From NCBI GenBank assembly GCA_014075275.1, contig CP046179.1, forward strand, positions 1,311,932 to 1,375,931: DNA of 64,000 bases, given 5' to 3'. Below the pieces are notes generated by a model. That model was given only the letters and a program-made list of their open reading frames with translations, was not told the DNA's origin and did not search any database. The translations under genes and the position numbers were made by a program. Origin of the DNA: Boseongicola sp. (GTDB taxonomy: Bacteria > Pseudomonadota > Alphaproteobacteria > Rhodobacterales > Rhodobacteraceae). This document shows positions 36,207-46,733 of this stretch, in pieces. How positions within the stretch are numbered: the stretch's first letter is position 1; every line of letters starts with the position of its first letter.

Positions 36207-36373
36207 AGCCACGCTCCCCATTGTAACGGCGGCAGGTGCCGGGGGGAGAAATCTATCGTTTTCCACCGGACACGCAATAGTTTTGCGGACTTTCGGTTTT
36301 GTTTTATTGGGCGTCAAGGGCGCAAAAGAGCCGATGACAATTGGTTAAGCAATGATTTTGCGCCCGTTCGGAG

Positions 36374-36405
36374 GCACCGACGTAATACCGACGCGATACA
36401 GACAG
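36374..36405. repeat. 32-bp motif, copy 3 of 3, between dnaA and dnaN
   Basis: GCA, CCGACGTAATA, CCGACGCGATA, CAGACAG in plus-strand order. On the gene strand it reads CTGTCTG, TATCGCGTCGG, TATTACGTCGG. It lies about 170 bp before the dnaN start, where a dnaN promoter would be expected. The two 11-bp units are imperfect direct repeats. Confidence 0.8.
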
Positions 36406-36488
36406 GCATTTCGCCTTGTTTTATTGGCAAAAAGAGCCGAAATCTGCCCAAACAGTTTTCCGGCCCGTTCCCGTCCTTAAGATTTCGT

Positions 36489-37844
36489 TTACGCTTCCAA
36501 AGACCGCCGCAAAAGCTCCAGATCGTCGGCGATCTGACTGTCCTTCTGTTTCAGCTCTTCGATCTTGCGCACACCGTGCATCACCGTGGTGTGGTCCCGA
36601 CCGCCAAACCGCCGTCCAATCTCGGGCAAACTGCGCGAGGTTAGCTGCTTGGACAGATACATCGCGATCTGTCTTGGCCGGGCAAAGGTCCGCACCCTTT
36701 TGGGACCGATCATGTCGCTCAGACGAATGTTGAAATGGTCGGAAACCTTCCGCTGGATCTCTTCGACGGTGATCTTGCGATCCGACGCCCGAAGGATGTC
36801 AGCCAGACAATCTTGCGCCAGTTCCAGCGTCACTTCGCGACCCACCAGCGCCCCAAAAGCAAACAACCGCATCATCGCACCTTCAAGAACCCGCACGTTA
36901 GTCGAGATACGATGCGCCAGAAATTCCAACACCCCATCAACGATCTCAAGGTTCGGAAATTGCTCGGAATATTGGTCAACCTTCTGCTGAAGAATGCCAA
37001 GACGAAGCTCGTAGTTTGTTGGGTGCAGATCAACCACCAGACCGGACTGCAGTCGGCTGACAATGCGGTCTTCGATGCCCGAGATTTCGGTTGGGGCGCG
37101 GTCAGATGACACGATTATCTGTTTGCCTTGATCGACCAGCGCATTGAACGTGTGGAAGAATTCTTCTTGCGTGGCGTCTTTGCCCGCAATGAACTGAACG
37201 TCGTCAATCATCAACACGTCTACGGAGCGGAACAACTGCTTGAATGCAATCATGTCCTTGTCCCGCAGCGCCTGAACGAAGCGATACATGAACTGTTCGG
37301 CCGACAAATAGACCACGCGCAAGTCGGGATCGCGCTTTTGCAATTCCAGCGCAATGGCGTGCATCAGGTGTGTCTTACCAAGCCCAACACCGCCATACAA
37401 AAACAACGGGTTGAAAGTGACCGGACCCCCTTCCGCAACACGACGCGCGGCGGCATGGGCCAATTCGTTCGGCTTGCCAACAACGAAGGTGTCGAAGGTG
37501 AATTTCTTGTCCAAAGGCGCGCCAGGCATGTCACCCAAACTCGCAGCCTTCGATGGCTTTTCAGAGACCGATTTCTTGACTTTCTTCGGCCTTCCCGAGC
37601 CGATCTTCGGCACCGAAAATTCGATCCGACTAACTCTGGAACCTGCGTTCTTTATCTGATGCAGGATTTCGTCACCAAAGTTTCTCGACACCCAGTTTCC
37701 CATAAACTGGGTCGGAACCAGAAACGTGACAACGCCGGATTCCTGTCTGGAAAATTCTAAAGGTTCGATCCAATTGACGTAGTTGTTCTTACCAACTGTC
37801 TTTTGAAGCTCTTCTCTAATTGTGCCCCATTTGAGTTCGTCCAT
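36489..37844 (-). CDS. dnaA: Chromosomal replication initiator DnaA
   Basis: This 451-residue AAA+ initiator has its four usual domains: an N-terminal domain (1-75), a short linker, the ATPase core with Walker A GGVGLGKT at 151-158 and Walker B LMIDD at 211-215, and a C-terminal DNA-binding domain with the DnaA-box motif GGRDHTTVMHGVRKIEEL near residue 412. It melts the origin and controls initiation. It starts MDELKWGTIREELQKTVGKN. Upstream is rhodanese and rpsT; downstream is dnaN, the common order in Rhodobacterales. Confidence 0.98.
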   Translation of the reverse strand: MDELKWGTIREELQKTVGKNNYVNWIEPLEFSRQESGVVTFLVPTQFMGNWVSRNFGDEILHQIKNAGSRVSRIEFSVPKIGSGRPKKVKKSVSEKPSKAASLGDMPGAPLDKKFTFDTFVVGKPNELAHAAARRVAEGGPVTFNPLFLYGGVGLGKTHLMHAIALELQKRDPDLRVVYLSAEQFMYRFVQALRDKDMIAFKQLFRSVDVLMIDDVQFIAGKDATQEEFFHTFNALVDQGKQIIVSSDRAPTEISGIEDRIVSRLQSGLVVDLHPTNYELRLGILQQKVDQYSEQFPNLEIVDGVLEFLAHRISTNVRVLEGAMMRLFAFGALVGREVTLELAQDCLADILRASDRKITVEEIQRKVSDHFNIRLSDMIGPKRVRTFARPRQIAMYLSKQLTSRSLPEIGRRFGGRDHTTVMHGVRKIEELKQKDSQIADDLELLRRSLEA

Positions 37845-37877
37845 GTGCCTTCGACCCGCTTCGCTCGATGTTATTAT

Positions 37878-38324
37878 TTAAGACTGACGCCATGCCAGCC
37901 CCCGGGTTTTCCAGCCATTGAGGTTTCCCCGGTGTCCCTGTGGATCCAAGTCGCCTTCGAAACCTTCGGCTACATTCAGACACTTAGCCGTCACCCCAAT
38001 CTCATCGAGGTGGTCGGCGAAGGCACTGGCAGCCCAAAGAGACCGAACGCCCGAGCGGCAGATGAACATAAGCGTCTCAGGAACTTCATTCCCAAGCGCT
38101 TCCATCACCTCCTGCACAAAACGCGGGTTTCTGGACATGTTTGGAAAACTGGCCCATTCGACAAACAACAGGTCGTGGCCAACCTCCATCAAATCAGGAA
38201 CACCGACATATCCCCATTCGGCTTGCGTCCTGACGTCAATAATACGGACGGACTTCCGCCCCAACAGCTCCCACGCTTCATCGGGATTTACTTCCCCGAT
38301 GCGCGGGTCTGAACCCGTGCTCAT
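37878..38324 (-). CDS. Rhodanese-like sulfurtransferase
   Basis: A single rhodanese domain of 148 residues. It has the family CRSGVRS active-site loop (cysteine near residue 88), a REVRIIDVRTQAEWGYVGVPD-type entry segment (here VRIIDVRTQAEW near 26) and a GHRG-containing C-terminus. Single-domain rhodaneses transfer sulfane sulfur from donors such as thiosulfate; the physiological donor is unknown. It lies between rpsT and dnaA on the same strand, 33 bp before dnaA. Confidence 0.9.
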   Translation of the reverse strand: MSTGSDPRIGEVNPDEAWELLGRKSVRIIDVRTQAEWGYVGVPDLMEVGHDLLFVEWASFPNMSRNPRFVQEVMEALGNEVPETLMFICRSGVRSLWAASAFADHLDEIGVTAKCLNVAEGFEGDLDPQGHRGNLNGWKTRGLAWRQS

Positions 38325-38501
38325 TGACCATGTCCCCCCAAGGACGATGTGAATCGCACCCTCACGCTAGCCCCTTGCATCGGCTTGGCGCAACAGACCT
38401 TTGCGCTTGACTCGGGCTTTGTTGAAAACGAATCCCAAACGCTGTGCAAAATCGCCAAATTGCTACCCTCTTGTTTCGATTATCGGCACAAGCATAAGCA
38501 C

Positions 38502-38529
38502 AAAAAAACGCGCCCCGAATGAGGCGCGT
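38502..38529 (-). terminator. Rho-independent terminator of rpsT
   Basis: Read on the minus strand: ACGCGCC, loop TCATTCGG, GGCGCGT, then seven T residues. It lies 23 bp beyond the rpsT stop. A textbook intrinsic terminator. Confidence 0.9.
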
Positions 38530-38551
38530 CCTTGGTCTTTTTTCGACGGAA

Positions 38552-38815
38552 TTAGCCGAGTGCTTTTACACGCGAAGACAGGCGCGACATTTTTCTGGAC
38601 GCCGTATTCTTGTGGAAAACGCCTTTTGTAACACCACGCATCAGTTCAGGCTGGGCAGCCTGCAGTGCAGCAGCAGCGGCATCTTTGTCACCGGATGCAA
38701 TCGCTTCTTCGACTTTGCGAAGTTGTGTACGGATACGCGAGCGACGTGCCTTGTTTATGGCAAAACGTTTTTCGTTCTGGCGGGCGCGTTTTTTTGCTTG
38801 AGGCGAATTCGCCAT
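38552..38815 (-). CDS. rpsT: 30S ribosomal protein S20
   Basis: This 87-residue basic protein begins [20 protein letters not shown], the S20 start, and has the [18 protein letters not shown] and [20 protein letters not shown] segments. It binds 16S rRNA early in 30S assembly. It is followed by a strong intrinsic terminator. Its position near dnaA is the common alphaproteobacterial arrangement. Confidence 0.98.
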   Translation of the reverse strand: MANSPQAKKRARQNEKRFAINKARRSRIRTQLRKVEEAIASGDKDAAAAALQAAQPELMRGVTKGVFHKNTASRKMSRLSSRVKALG

Positions 38816-38977
38816 GATCTTTTTCCCTTGGTCAGGTCATTACATATCTTCAAAAGCGCAACAGCCCGACACCGGGTTCAGAACCGGTCGATTCTGGCCA
38901 AAGCGGGCCTCTCACGCATTTCAGCGCGGGGATTACGAGATTCTCTCAGTAAATGAAAGGGGAAAAGTGACTGGGCA

Positions 38978-39754
38978 CTATTTGTCGCGAAACTGTGGTT
39001 CGCGTTTTTCCAGAAACGCAGCCATGCCTTCGCTTTGATCTTCGGTCGCAAACAGGGAATAGAACAATTGCCGCTCAACGTTCAGACCCTCTTTCAGCGA
39101 TGTCTCATAGCTTTGATTCACCGCCGACTTGACTGCAATTGTCGCCATCAGAGATTTCTCGGCGATCTTGGCAGCCGTTGCTGTTGCGTCGTCCATCAGA
39201 GTTTTTGCAGGAACAACCCGGCTGACCAGACCCGAGCGCTCGGCCTCTTCAGCATCCATAAACCTACCTGTGAGATGCATCTCCATAGACTTTGACTTGC
39301 CTACAAAACGCGTTAGCCGCTGCGACCCACCCAGTCCCGCAATGACACCAAGATTAATTTCAGGCTGCCCAAATTTCGCATTATCCGCCGCAATGATGAA
39401 ATCGCACATCATTGCCAGTTCGCAGCCACCGCCCAATGCATAGCCCGCCACGGCGGCAATGATCGGTTTGCGGCAACTTTGTATCGCTTCCGCATCTTTG
39501 GCCAAATACCCATTTGTATAGACATCGACAAAAGAGAAGCCCGCCATCTCTGAAATGTCAGCACCTGCCGCGAATGCCTTTTCGTTTCCTGTAAGGACGA
39601 TGCATCTTACTTTGTCGTCTCTGTCAAAGCCGGTAATGGCCCCGCTCAACTCGGACAGCATTTCAGAATTTAAGGCGTTGTGCGCATCCGGCCGATTTAG
39701 GCGAATCGTCGCCACGCGGTCTTCAACATTCACAATGATAGTATTGTATGCCAT
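38978..39754 (-). CDS. Enoyl-CoA hydratase
   Basis: This 258-residue crotonase-fold protein has [13 protein letters not shown] near residue 62 for the oxyanion hole, and [41 protein letters not shown]-type sequence (in parts, near 106-143) with the two glutamates used in hydration of enoyl-CoA. It therefore fits a short-chain enoyl-CoA hydratase of fatty acid or branched-chain amino acid catabolism. The natural chain length is not defined. It is upstream of rpsT on the same strand. Confidence 0.93.
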   Translation of the reverse strand: MAYNTIIVNVEDRVATIRLNRPDAHNALNSEMLSELSGAITGFDRDDKVRCIVLTGNEKAFAAGADISEMAGFSFVDVYTNGYLAKDAEAIQSCRKPIIAAVAGYALGGGCELAMMCDFIIAADNAKFGQPEINLGVIAGLGGSQRLTRFVGKSKSMEMHLTGRFMDAEEAERSGLVSRVVPAKTLMDDATATAAKIAEKSLMATIAVKSAVNQSYETSLKEGLNVERQLFYSLFATEDQSEGMAAFLEKREPQFRDK

Positions 39755-39816
39755 CTATACCGCCCCTTAGACCCAAAGTGGAAAAGATGCTTAGCACCTA
39801 ATCGCAGGCAATCAAG

Positions 39817-40668
39817 CTATCTTTGGCATTGCGGGCAATAGAAAGTTGAACGGCCAGATTGAACAATTCTGGCAATTTTTCCTTTGCACCCAGCGGTTTG
39901 GCAAGCATTTCCTTCGCGGTCATAGACCGTGAATGCGTGTTGGAAATACCCAAGTTCTCCATCCGCTTTCCTATAATCTTTCAGGCTGGAACCGCCAGCC
40001 GCGATGGCATCAGTCAATACATTACGGATTACCGGAACTAGTTTTCCGATCCTTTCCGAAGAAATCGACCCCGCTTTGCGAAGTGGTGAAATGCCGGATC
40101 GGTGCAATGCTTCGCAAACGTAAATGTTGCCCAATCCGGCAACGATTTTTTGGTCCAGCAAAGCTGATTTCACCGGCATCTTTCTATTCTTGAACTTCGC
40201 TTGAAGGTGGACGTCATCAAATTTGTTTCCCAAAGGTTCGGGTCCAAGATTGATCAGTAATTTGTGCTGAGCGGCGTATTCGGTTTCGACAAGATCAATT
40301 GCACCAAAGCGGCGAGGGTCATTGAAAACAATTCGGGCACCGTTTTCGAAGTCCAGTATGAAGTGATCATGCTTTTGAGGCATCGAGGGTTCATAATGAA
40401 AATCCCCTTCCATAACACCCGAGATCAATATCCGTCCCGACATACCTAAGTGAATAATCATCGTCTCACCGCCGGACATGTCGGCAAGAATATATTTTGC
40501 ACGGCGACGCAGTTTTTGGATCGTCTGGCCTTCCAGACGCTCTTTCATGTCAATTGGAAACGGCCATCTTAAATCAGGGCGCCGGATCTCTGCGGCGGAA
40601 ATAACTGATCCTTCCACAACGGGCACCAAACCCTGGCGGACAGTTTCAACTTCGGGAAGTTCTGGCAT
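39817..40668 (-). CDS. mutM: Formamidopyrimidine-DNA glycosylase (MutM)
   Basis: This 283-residue DNA repair enzyme starts [14 protein letters not shown], with the catalytic Pro2 and Glu3 after removal of Met. It excises oxidised guanine and related lesions and cuts the backbone. The C-terminal zinc finger CQTAGC ... FYCPQC closes the protein. Length is family-typical. It is divergent from ubiE, as in many alphaproteobacteria. Confidence 0.97.
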   Translation of the reverse strand: MPELPEVETVRQGLVPVVEGSVISAAEIRRPDLRWPFPIDMKERLEGQTIQKLRRRAKYILADMSGGETMIIHLGMSGRILISGVMEGDFHYEPSMPQKHDHFILDFENGARIVFNDPRRFGAIDLVETEYAAQHKLLINLGPEPLGNKFDDVHLQAKFKNRKMPVKSALLDQKIVAGLGNIYVCEALHRSGISPLRKAGSISSERIGKLVPVIRNVLTDAIAAGGSSLKDYRKADGELGYFQHAFTVYDREGNACQTAGCKGKIARIVQSGRSTFYCPQCQR

Positions 40669-40857
40669 TCAACTACCTTGGCTAGTCCGGTCATTGATCC
40701 ACATTGCGGCGACCAAGCAAGTTTTAGGGCGAACCCCAATTGGATGAAACCACAGATCGACAAAACTCAACAATTTCAACACACGCGTCTATTCAACGCG
40801 TTTGTGTCTGCGAAGATCAGGCTATATCGACATGGGATCAAACTGAATGGCGACTCG

Positions 40858-41613
40858 ATGAGCGACCAATTGAAAGACAAGATGACTCATTTCGGGGCAC
40901 GTGATGTTCCCGAACAGGATAAGGCCGGTTTGGTCCACGGTGTTTTTACCAACGTCGCTTCGAACTACGACGTTATGAATGACGTCATGTCATTGGGCAT
41001 TCACCGTCTGTGGAAAGACGCCATGATGGATTGGCTGGCACCAAGATCCGGTCAACGCCTTTTGGATGTTGCAGGCGGCACCGGCGACATCGCATTCCGG
41101 TTCTTACGCCGCGCGCCCGATGCCAATGCCGTGGTCCTTGATATGACCGAGTCGATGCTCGTGGAGGGACGTAAGCGTGCCGACGCAGAAGCGCTGGCCG
41201 ACCGTCTGGACTGGGTAACCGGCGATGCAATGCAGCTTCCATTCGAGAACAATTCGTTCGACGTGTATACGATCTCGTTCGGCATACGGAACGTGACGCG
41301 AATACCTGATGCTCTTACCGAGGCGTTTCGGGTATTGAAGCCCGGTGGACGGCTTATGGTCCTTGAGTTCTCACAATTGCCCGACGCCGGTTTGCAAAAG
41401 CTCTACGACGTCTATTCATTTAACGTGATACCACCCATGGGCCAGCTGATTGCGAACGATCCCGACAGCTATCAGTATCTGGTCGAGTCCATCCGAAACT
41501 TTCCGGATCAGTCAACTTTTGCGAAGATGATTGAGACAGCCGGATTTGAAGCCGTTAAGTATCGCAACCTTTCGATGGGTATAGCGGCACTGCATTCTGG
41601 CTGGAAACTCTGA
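40858..41613 (+). CDS. ubiE: Ubiquinone/menaquinone biosynthesis methyltransferase UbiE
   Basis: The ATG at 40858 ([20 protein letters not shown]) gives 251 residues, the family size; upstream open codons are not family-like. It is an S-adenosylmethionine-dependent C-methyltransferase with the SAM motif [15 protein letters not shown] near residue 67 and the family-typical FLVVEPGG-type [13 protein letters not shown] near 160 and FGIRNVTR near 140. It methylates the quinone ring in ubiquinone synthesis. It ends immediately before ubiB, so the pair is co-transcribed. The ribosome site is weak. Confidence 0.95.
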   Translation: MSDQLKDKMTHFGARDVPEQDKAGLVHGVFTNVASNYDVMNDVMSLGIHRLWKDAMMDWLAPRSGQRLLDVAGGTGDIAFRFLRRAPDANAVVLDMTESMLVEGRKRADAEALADRLDWVTGDAMQLPFENNSFDVYTISFGIRNVTRIPDALTEAFRVLKPGGRLMVLEFSQLPDAGLQKLYDVYSFNVIPPMGQLIANDPDSYQYLVESIRNFPDQSTFAKMIETAGFEAVKYRNLSMGIAALHSGWKL

Positions 41614-43146
41614 ATGCGCGGTCCTCACAACATACTGCGGTTAGTTCGCACAGGCGCCACATTCGAACGAACTGGTGCAATGTCGGTTGTGTTGGAGGCA
41701 ATGAATGCGCCGCGCTCTTTGCGCGTAGCCGCGCGTGTGTTGGGGTGGCCCTTTAAGTGGTTGGGCTACAGCGGCGATACCGAGTTGCCGCCAGTAACCA
41801 GGGCTCTGACAGCGCTAGGACCGGCCTACATCAAGTTCGGACAAATTCTTTCAACACGTCCGGACTTTGTTGGTGAAGAACTGGCGTTGCAGTTGCGTGT
41901 TTTGCAAGATCGGTTGCCGCCATTTTCAACTGCTGTCGCAAAGCAGGTTGTGGCCGACGAACTTGCGATCCGTATCGAGGATGTGTTTGCCGGTTTTTCT
42001 GAACCCGTAGCTGCCGCTTCAATCGCACAAGTACACAAAGCCAAATTGATCGCCACGGGCGAAGACGTGGCAGTCAAAGTCCTGCGGCCCAATATAGAAA
42101 AGGCGTTCCGCAGAGATATCGATGCTTTCTATTTTGCGGCGCGTTTCATCGAGATACTCGCCCCTTCTGCTCGCCGCTTGCGCCCTATGGACGTGATCGC
42201 CCATTTCGAAGGCGTGGTCATGGGCGAGTTGGATCTGCGTCTGGAAACGGCATCGGCTTCGGAATACGCCGCCAACACCTCGGAAGATGCCGGGTTTTGG
42301 GTTCCCAATTCCATGTGGCATCTGTCGTCCCGGAATGTGATGACATTAGGCTGGGCAGAAGGCACGCCGTTGGGCGATGTTCCGGCATTAGAAGCTGCGG
42401 GGCATGATCTTGAAGCGCTCGCTAAGCGACTTTTGACGGTATTCCTAAGTCAGGCGCTGCGAGATGGGTATTTCCATGCCGACATGCATCAGGGAAATTT
42501 AAAAGTCGCTGATGACGGAACGCTCATTGCTTTGGATTTTGGCATCATGGGGCGGATCGACGAGTATACTCGTCGTGTCTATGCAGAGATTTTGTTTGGC
42601 TTCATTCGTCGTGATTATAAGCGGGTCGCGGAGGTTCACTTTGAAGCTGGTTATGTGCCTGCGGATCGGGATGTCGATGAGTTTGCGCGAGCGCTGCGCG
42701 CTGTGGGCGAACCAATATTTGGGATGGAAGCCAGTCAGATTTCGATGGGCCGCCTGCTCAGTTACCTTTTCGAGGTGACCGAACGGTTCGGAATGGAAAC
42801 GCGCACTGAGCTAATTTTACTTCAACGAACTATGGTTGTCGTTGAAGGCGTTGCAAGATCACTTGATCCGCACATCAATATCTGGACGGTAGCCCATCCA
42901 GTCGTTGAGGGATACATATCTGACAATGTGGGGCCAAAGGCGCTGCTCCGGGACCTGAGCCGCACCATTCAAGTCATCGGTCGTTTCGGCCCAAGGCTGC
43001 CGCAATTAGTGGAGGCGGCTTTGATTTCGCAAAGCAGCGCAAAACCTGAGCCGGAAAAGTCCGGCAATCTGAGTCGCATTATCTGGCTTTCAGCCGGAGC
43101 AGTTCTTTCGGCTTTGGTGTATTTTGCAGGCTCTATTCTGTTCTAG
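41614..43146 (+). CDS. ubiB: UbiB-family kinase-like protein of ubiquinone synthesis
   Basis: This 510-residue protein starts 1 bp after the ubiE stop. It shows the UbiB/COQ8 KxGQ motif as KFGQ at 74-77, an A-rich nucleotide loop AAASIAQVH near 128-136, VAVKVLRP, and DMHQGNLKV in place of the usual catalytic loop. Its C-terminal residues (IIWLSAGAVLSALVYFAGSILF) form membrane helices. UbiB helps organise the ubiquinone biosynthetic complex and extracts lipid intermediates. It ends against flgD, with a 4-bp overlap of convergent stops. Confidence 0.95.
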   Translation: MRGPHNILRLVRTGATFERTGAMSVVLEAMNAPRSLRVAARVLGWPFKWLGYSGDTELPPVTRALTALGPAYIKFGQILSTRPDFVGEELALQLRVLQDRLPPFSTAVAKQVVADELAIRIEDVFAGFSEPVAAASIAQVHKAKLIATGEDVAVKVLRPNIEKAFRRDIDAFYFAARFIEILAPSARRLRPMDVIAHFEGVVMGELDLRLETASASEYAANTSEDAGFWVPNSMWHLSSRNVMTLGWAEGTPLGDVPALEAAGHDLEALAKRLLTVFLSQALRDGYFHADMHQGNLKVADDGTLIALDFGIMGRIDEYTRRVYAEILFGFIRRDYKRVAEVHFEAGYVPADRDVDEFARALRAVGEPIFGMEASQISMGRLLSYLFEVTERFGMETRTELILLQRTMVVVEGVARSLDPHINIWTVAHPVVEGYISDNVGPKALLRDLSRTIQVIGRFGPRLPQLVEAALISQSSAKPEPEKSGNLSRIIWLSAGAVLSALVYFAGSILF

Positions 43147-43823
43147 ATCTCGAAATTACCTGAAGGTGCACGCAGCGCTGTGATGTCCGCAGATGGAACC
43201 CGGTGACCGCCCGTTAGGATAATATCAACGCCCGCCTCACCCAGCCGTGCCTCACGAACCAAAGCGTAATGCTCGACCGGGCGAGTCGATGTGATGGTGT
43301 TTTGGTTCACACTTTCAACTTCAAAATTATATTGGCCCGGCGGGAGCGGCGACCCATCGTCGCCTACGCCTGCCCAAAGCACTTCTCCGGAATTTACCGG
43401 CAGACCTTCGCGAGAAACAACGCGACCCGACTCGTCGGTGACGATCAGGTAGGCTGCATCGGACGCCGGATCGGTTTCAGGTGTCAGCGACAATGGTGTC
43501 CCGTCGAATTGCACTGGTCCGGCAACTTTCGCTTCCATTCCAACCCAACCCGCCAGTTGCGCCAATCCGGATGCCCCCGCGCCAGCGACCATGTCCCGCA
43601 GCAGACCGTTGGTTTGGATCTGTTGTTCTACGCCCGAGAATGTTGCCAATTGAACGGCAAAGTCAGAGGATTCCATTGGGTTGAGGGGGTCCTGATTTTC
43701 CATTTGGGTGGTCAGCATCTTCAGAAAGGTTTCGAAATCTGAACTGAGCGCATTGCTTGCAGTTTCAGGCCGCTGAGGCGCCCCAATTGGCGTTGATTGC
43801 GTTACTTGATTTTGTATTTCCAT
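43143..43823 (-). CDS. flgD: Flagellar hook-capping protein FlgD
   Basis: This 226-residue protein has the FlgD N-terminus DFETFLKMLTTQMENQDPLNPMESSDFAVQLATFSGVEQQ (residues about 29-68, in parts) and a beta-rich C-terminal region. FlgD caps the growing hook so that FlgE subunits assemble. It is intact, whereas the adjacent fliK and flgE are not. It lies just downstream of fliK with 14 bp between, probably the same operon. Confidence 0.92.
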   Translation of the reverse strand: MEIQNQVTQSTPIGAPQRPETASNALSSDFETFLKMLTTQMENQDPLNPMESSDFAVQLATFSGVEQQIQTNGLLRDMVAGAGASGLAQLAGWVGMEAKVAGPVQFDGTPLSLTPETDPASDAAYLIVTDESGRVVSREGLPVNSGEVLWAGVGDDGSPLPPGQYNFEVESVNQNTITSTRPVEHYALVREARLGEAGVDIILTGGHRVPSADITALRAPSGNFEI

Positions 43824-43837
43824 TTCACACTCTTTTC

Positions 43838-45839
43838 CTAAAGTCGGAGATCCAACCCTTCCGATTGATGCGTTGTGCGATGAGAATTTTGCACGGGGTT
43901 CATCTTCTCGCTATAGACGCCCTGCTCTAACGATTGGTTTTCCCGAGGTGACGGACGGTTCTGGTCGCCCGTCTTTTCATCAGCAAAGGAGTAGTTAATA
44001 TTTTGATGGCCCTGAATTCGTAAATCCTGCGTCAGCAAATCAATATGTCGGCGGATCAACTCCATCGTCTCCGGTCGTTCGGCATGAATAGCAATCATCA
44101 AACCGGCTTCGGCGTGACTCATCAACAACCTTATATGGCCGAGTTCCTTCGGAGAAAGTTGAACGTCAATGACTTTGTCGCCGACGATTTTTATCGCCTC
44201 GGCAACTTGTCCGGTCAATTCCCGAGGTGATACTGAAAAAGGGGTCTGGCGCGGCACATCCGTGGCACGATGCGTTGACTCAGTTTTTGTAGATTGCAGA
44301 ACGAACTCAGTTGTTTCCGCGTCAACAGCCAGTGGTGCTGCAGTTTCGTTGGAAACGCCTTTCTCAACACTAATAAATGAAGACAGGCTGACGGCTGTTT
44401 GAGAGCCGGTCGGAATAGTATTTACATATGCCCCGTGATTTTTTGATTGTTGCGTACTCCCAAAATTTGCCGGTTCGAAGTGATGGCGACCTAGAACAAC
44501 AATCGGATCGGGGCCAAACGGGGTCGACCGTGTTGCAACAATGGTGGGAAGGTTTGCAACCTCTGGGCCGCGCGCGTGTATTGGTCGCGATCGGACGGCG
44601 AAATCCGGGAAAGTTGAGGAGTTTTTCGTGGACCGAGAGATTGGAACATGTTCTTTGGATCGGTCGTTCCCCGGCCTAAAGCTATCGCCAATGTGCTGAG
44701 CATCGCTGACTGGCATTGATAGACGCTCCGCAGCCAGCGGAATACGTTGGTTTGCGGGCGGCGTGTCGCTGTCTGGAACCAAAGCATTCTGGCGTCCGGG
44801 TTCTGCGACTCTTTCTGCACTTGATAGTTGCGGTCCGGAGTAATTTGATGGGCGCGTCGCGCGGCTGCCCTCGTCGGCTTTCAGATCGGATCGGAAGCGC
44901 AAAATTATCAGGTTTTGCTTCAGCAGGACGAACTGCGACGTCCAATGATGTGCCCGCGGGGGGCTGAGGTGAAGATTGACCAGGCATCTCGGTGAGTGTG
45001 CGCGGCGGCTGGTTCGAAGTGATGCTAATCGCGGTTTTATGTGCGCGTTCAGTTTCCAGAGGTGATCCCGATGACTTCAAAAGCGCAGATACAGGAATAC
45101 TTTTAATCGGTTCCTGAAACGCCATGGTGCGGCTCGGGACCTGGTGCCTCGCTGAATCCGATAAAACTCCTGCATCAATTGCCACAACCATTGATCCAGC
45201 ATTCGAAATGGGCTTCGGGATCATCTCAATTGATTCTTGCCCGCCACCACTTCTTGGCGCTGTCAATTTGTCCCGAACAGCGGCTGGACTTTGACCAGAT
45301 TTGTAATGGTTGGCGTTTGTGACTGATTGGCTGAGAGCCGCCGCAGCAACTGTCGACGATACCGGATTTTTCTGTGCACCAAAGAATCTCGCAGTTTCCA
45401 AATGACGACCAGAGTGGGCGACTCTGGGTGTTTCCAACAGAAAGGAATCAACTCGTTGCCGGCGTGCCTGCGGCACTACGATATGTGGACCATTCTGTTC
45501 GCCAAGGACATTTTTGACCTCACCGTCAGGCACCGATTGTTTTCGTGGGGCATAAGCATTTTCGATTTCCGGTTGGTTTGCTCGACTGAGCGACAGTTCT
45601 TGCAGTTGTTCCGTACTTGCCGACTGAATATCTTCACCGACGACCCCAGGCGCCAGATTCAAATATTCGGCAAATCCAGTTTCTGAATGATGAGCGGGAT
45701 GCGATTTTTGCACCCCCAAAGTCCCAGCCAGAGTGATCTTTGCTTCTTTATCACCCTTTGGGGTTACATCGCTGCCAACAACACCAAGAAACATCAACGG
45801 ACCTTCTGACCCAAGTTCACTGGCGCTTTCTCTAAACAA
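43838..45839 (-). pseudogene. fliK: fliK hook-length control gene with a frameshift
   Basis: Two overlapping frames together make one gene. The upstream frame (start 45839, MFRESASELGSEG) is rich in Ser, Thr, Gln and Pro, as FliK N-terminal regions are. The downstream frame (from about 44900 to 43838) carries the FliK C-terminal domain: VIDVQLSPKELGHIRLLMSH near its middle. The frames cross at about 44860-44900, close to a CCGAT-CCGAT tandem, so a small indel there is likely. A single product would have about 667 residues. FliK times the switch from hook to filament export. It is either decayed or a sequencing indel. Confidence 0.8.
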
Positions 45840-45905
45840 CGCCGGTTACCAGATGTTTACTTCCCTCAGAGATAGTACAGAAAATTTGTAATAGTTGGAA
45901 AGTGG

Positions 45906-46193
45906 ATGATTGAGCACGTTATTGCCGGGCAGTCAGCCCAACTAGCTGTGACAGATCGGCACGAAGCGATGTGGCAAGCGGCCAGAGACTTGGAAGCTGG
46001 GTTCATAGCAGAAATGTTAAAAACTGCCGGGTTGGCGAAGACTCCCAGCATGTTTGGCGGCGGGTCTGGGGAAGACCAATTCGCAGGATTTTTGATAGAT
46101 GAGCAAGCCAAGTTGATCGTCGGTCAAGGTGGGATTGGCCTCGCAGAGTCCATCTATCAGTCACTCATGAAACGAGATGGAGAGATGAAGTGA
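45906..46193 (+). CDS. Rod-binding-domain protein (FlgJ-like, no peptidoglycan hydrolase)
   Basis: This 95-residue protein is the flagellar rod-binding domain alone. AARDLEAGFIAEMLKTAGLA near residue 25, the FGGGSGEDQFAGFLIDEQA stretch near 50 and GGIGLAESIYQSLMKR near the end match the domain, which in FlgJ caps the rod during assembly. The separate muramidase domain of enterobacterial FlgJ is absent, as normal in alphaproteobacteria. It overlaps the next gene by 4 bp and is divergent from fliK. Confidence 0.85.
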   Translation: MIEHVIAGQSAQLAVTDRHEAMWQAARDLEAGFIAEMLKTAGLAKTPSMFGGGSGEDQFAGFLIDEQAKLIVGQGGIGLAESIYQSLMKRDGEMK

Positions 46194-46525
46194 GCGTGAT
46201 CAACGAAATGCTCGACTTATTGGAAGTTGAGAGGAATATAATTCTGTCGGGCGAACTACTTGATCTTGAGCGCATCCTGGATACGAAGAACAAGCTCATC
46301 GGTCACATTATGTCGTCTAAGTCTGTTTCCGTCAGCCAGCTGGAAAATTTAGCCGCTGTAGGTCAAAGGAACACTGCATTACTGGAAGCCGCCGGGCGCG
46401 GGTTGAAGTCTGCGATTCGACAAGTCGAAGATGCGAAGTCGCTGAGAGACCACACGACCTACGCCCACGACGGTCAGAGACAAGCCCTTGCGCGTAGAAC
46501 AGCGACTCTTAAGCAAAACCTGTAA
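46190..46525 (+). CDS. FlgN-like flagellar chaperone
   Basis: A GTG at 46190, overlapping the previous stop by 4 bp, starts a 111-residue, almost wholly helical protein (LDLLEVERNIILSGELLDLERILDTKNKLI, residues 7-36 in parts). Size, helical layout and place after the rod-binding gene fit FlgN, which guards hook-filament junction proteins FlgK and FlgL before export. Sequence identity of this family is low, so the call rests partly on context. Confidence 0.6.
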   Translation: MSVINEMLDLLEVERNIILSGELLDLERILDTKNKLIGHIMSSKSVSVSQLENLAAVGQRNTALLEAAGRGLKSAIRQVEDAKSLRDHTTYAHDGQRQALARRTATLKQNL

Positions 46526-46733
46526 ACATTTAAACAGAAACAGATGCGCTCTCAGCATGTCCCCGTGTGGATGTTGAGACACTCTTAATACAATCCCCCG
46601 AGGCTGTCTCGGCATCTTCATTGATGGCGCGCGAATGCCGGGGGCGCCCAGCGCATAGGTCAGAATGGCTTTGAAAACGTCTGAAAGACGGTCCGAAACC
46701 TCGGCGAAATCGCCATGAAAAGGAGGCTGCCAA

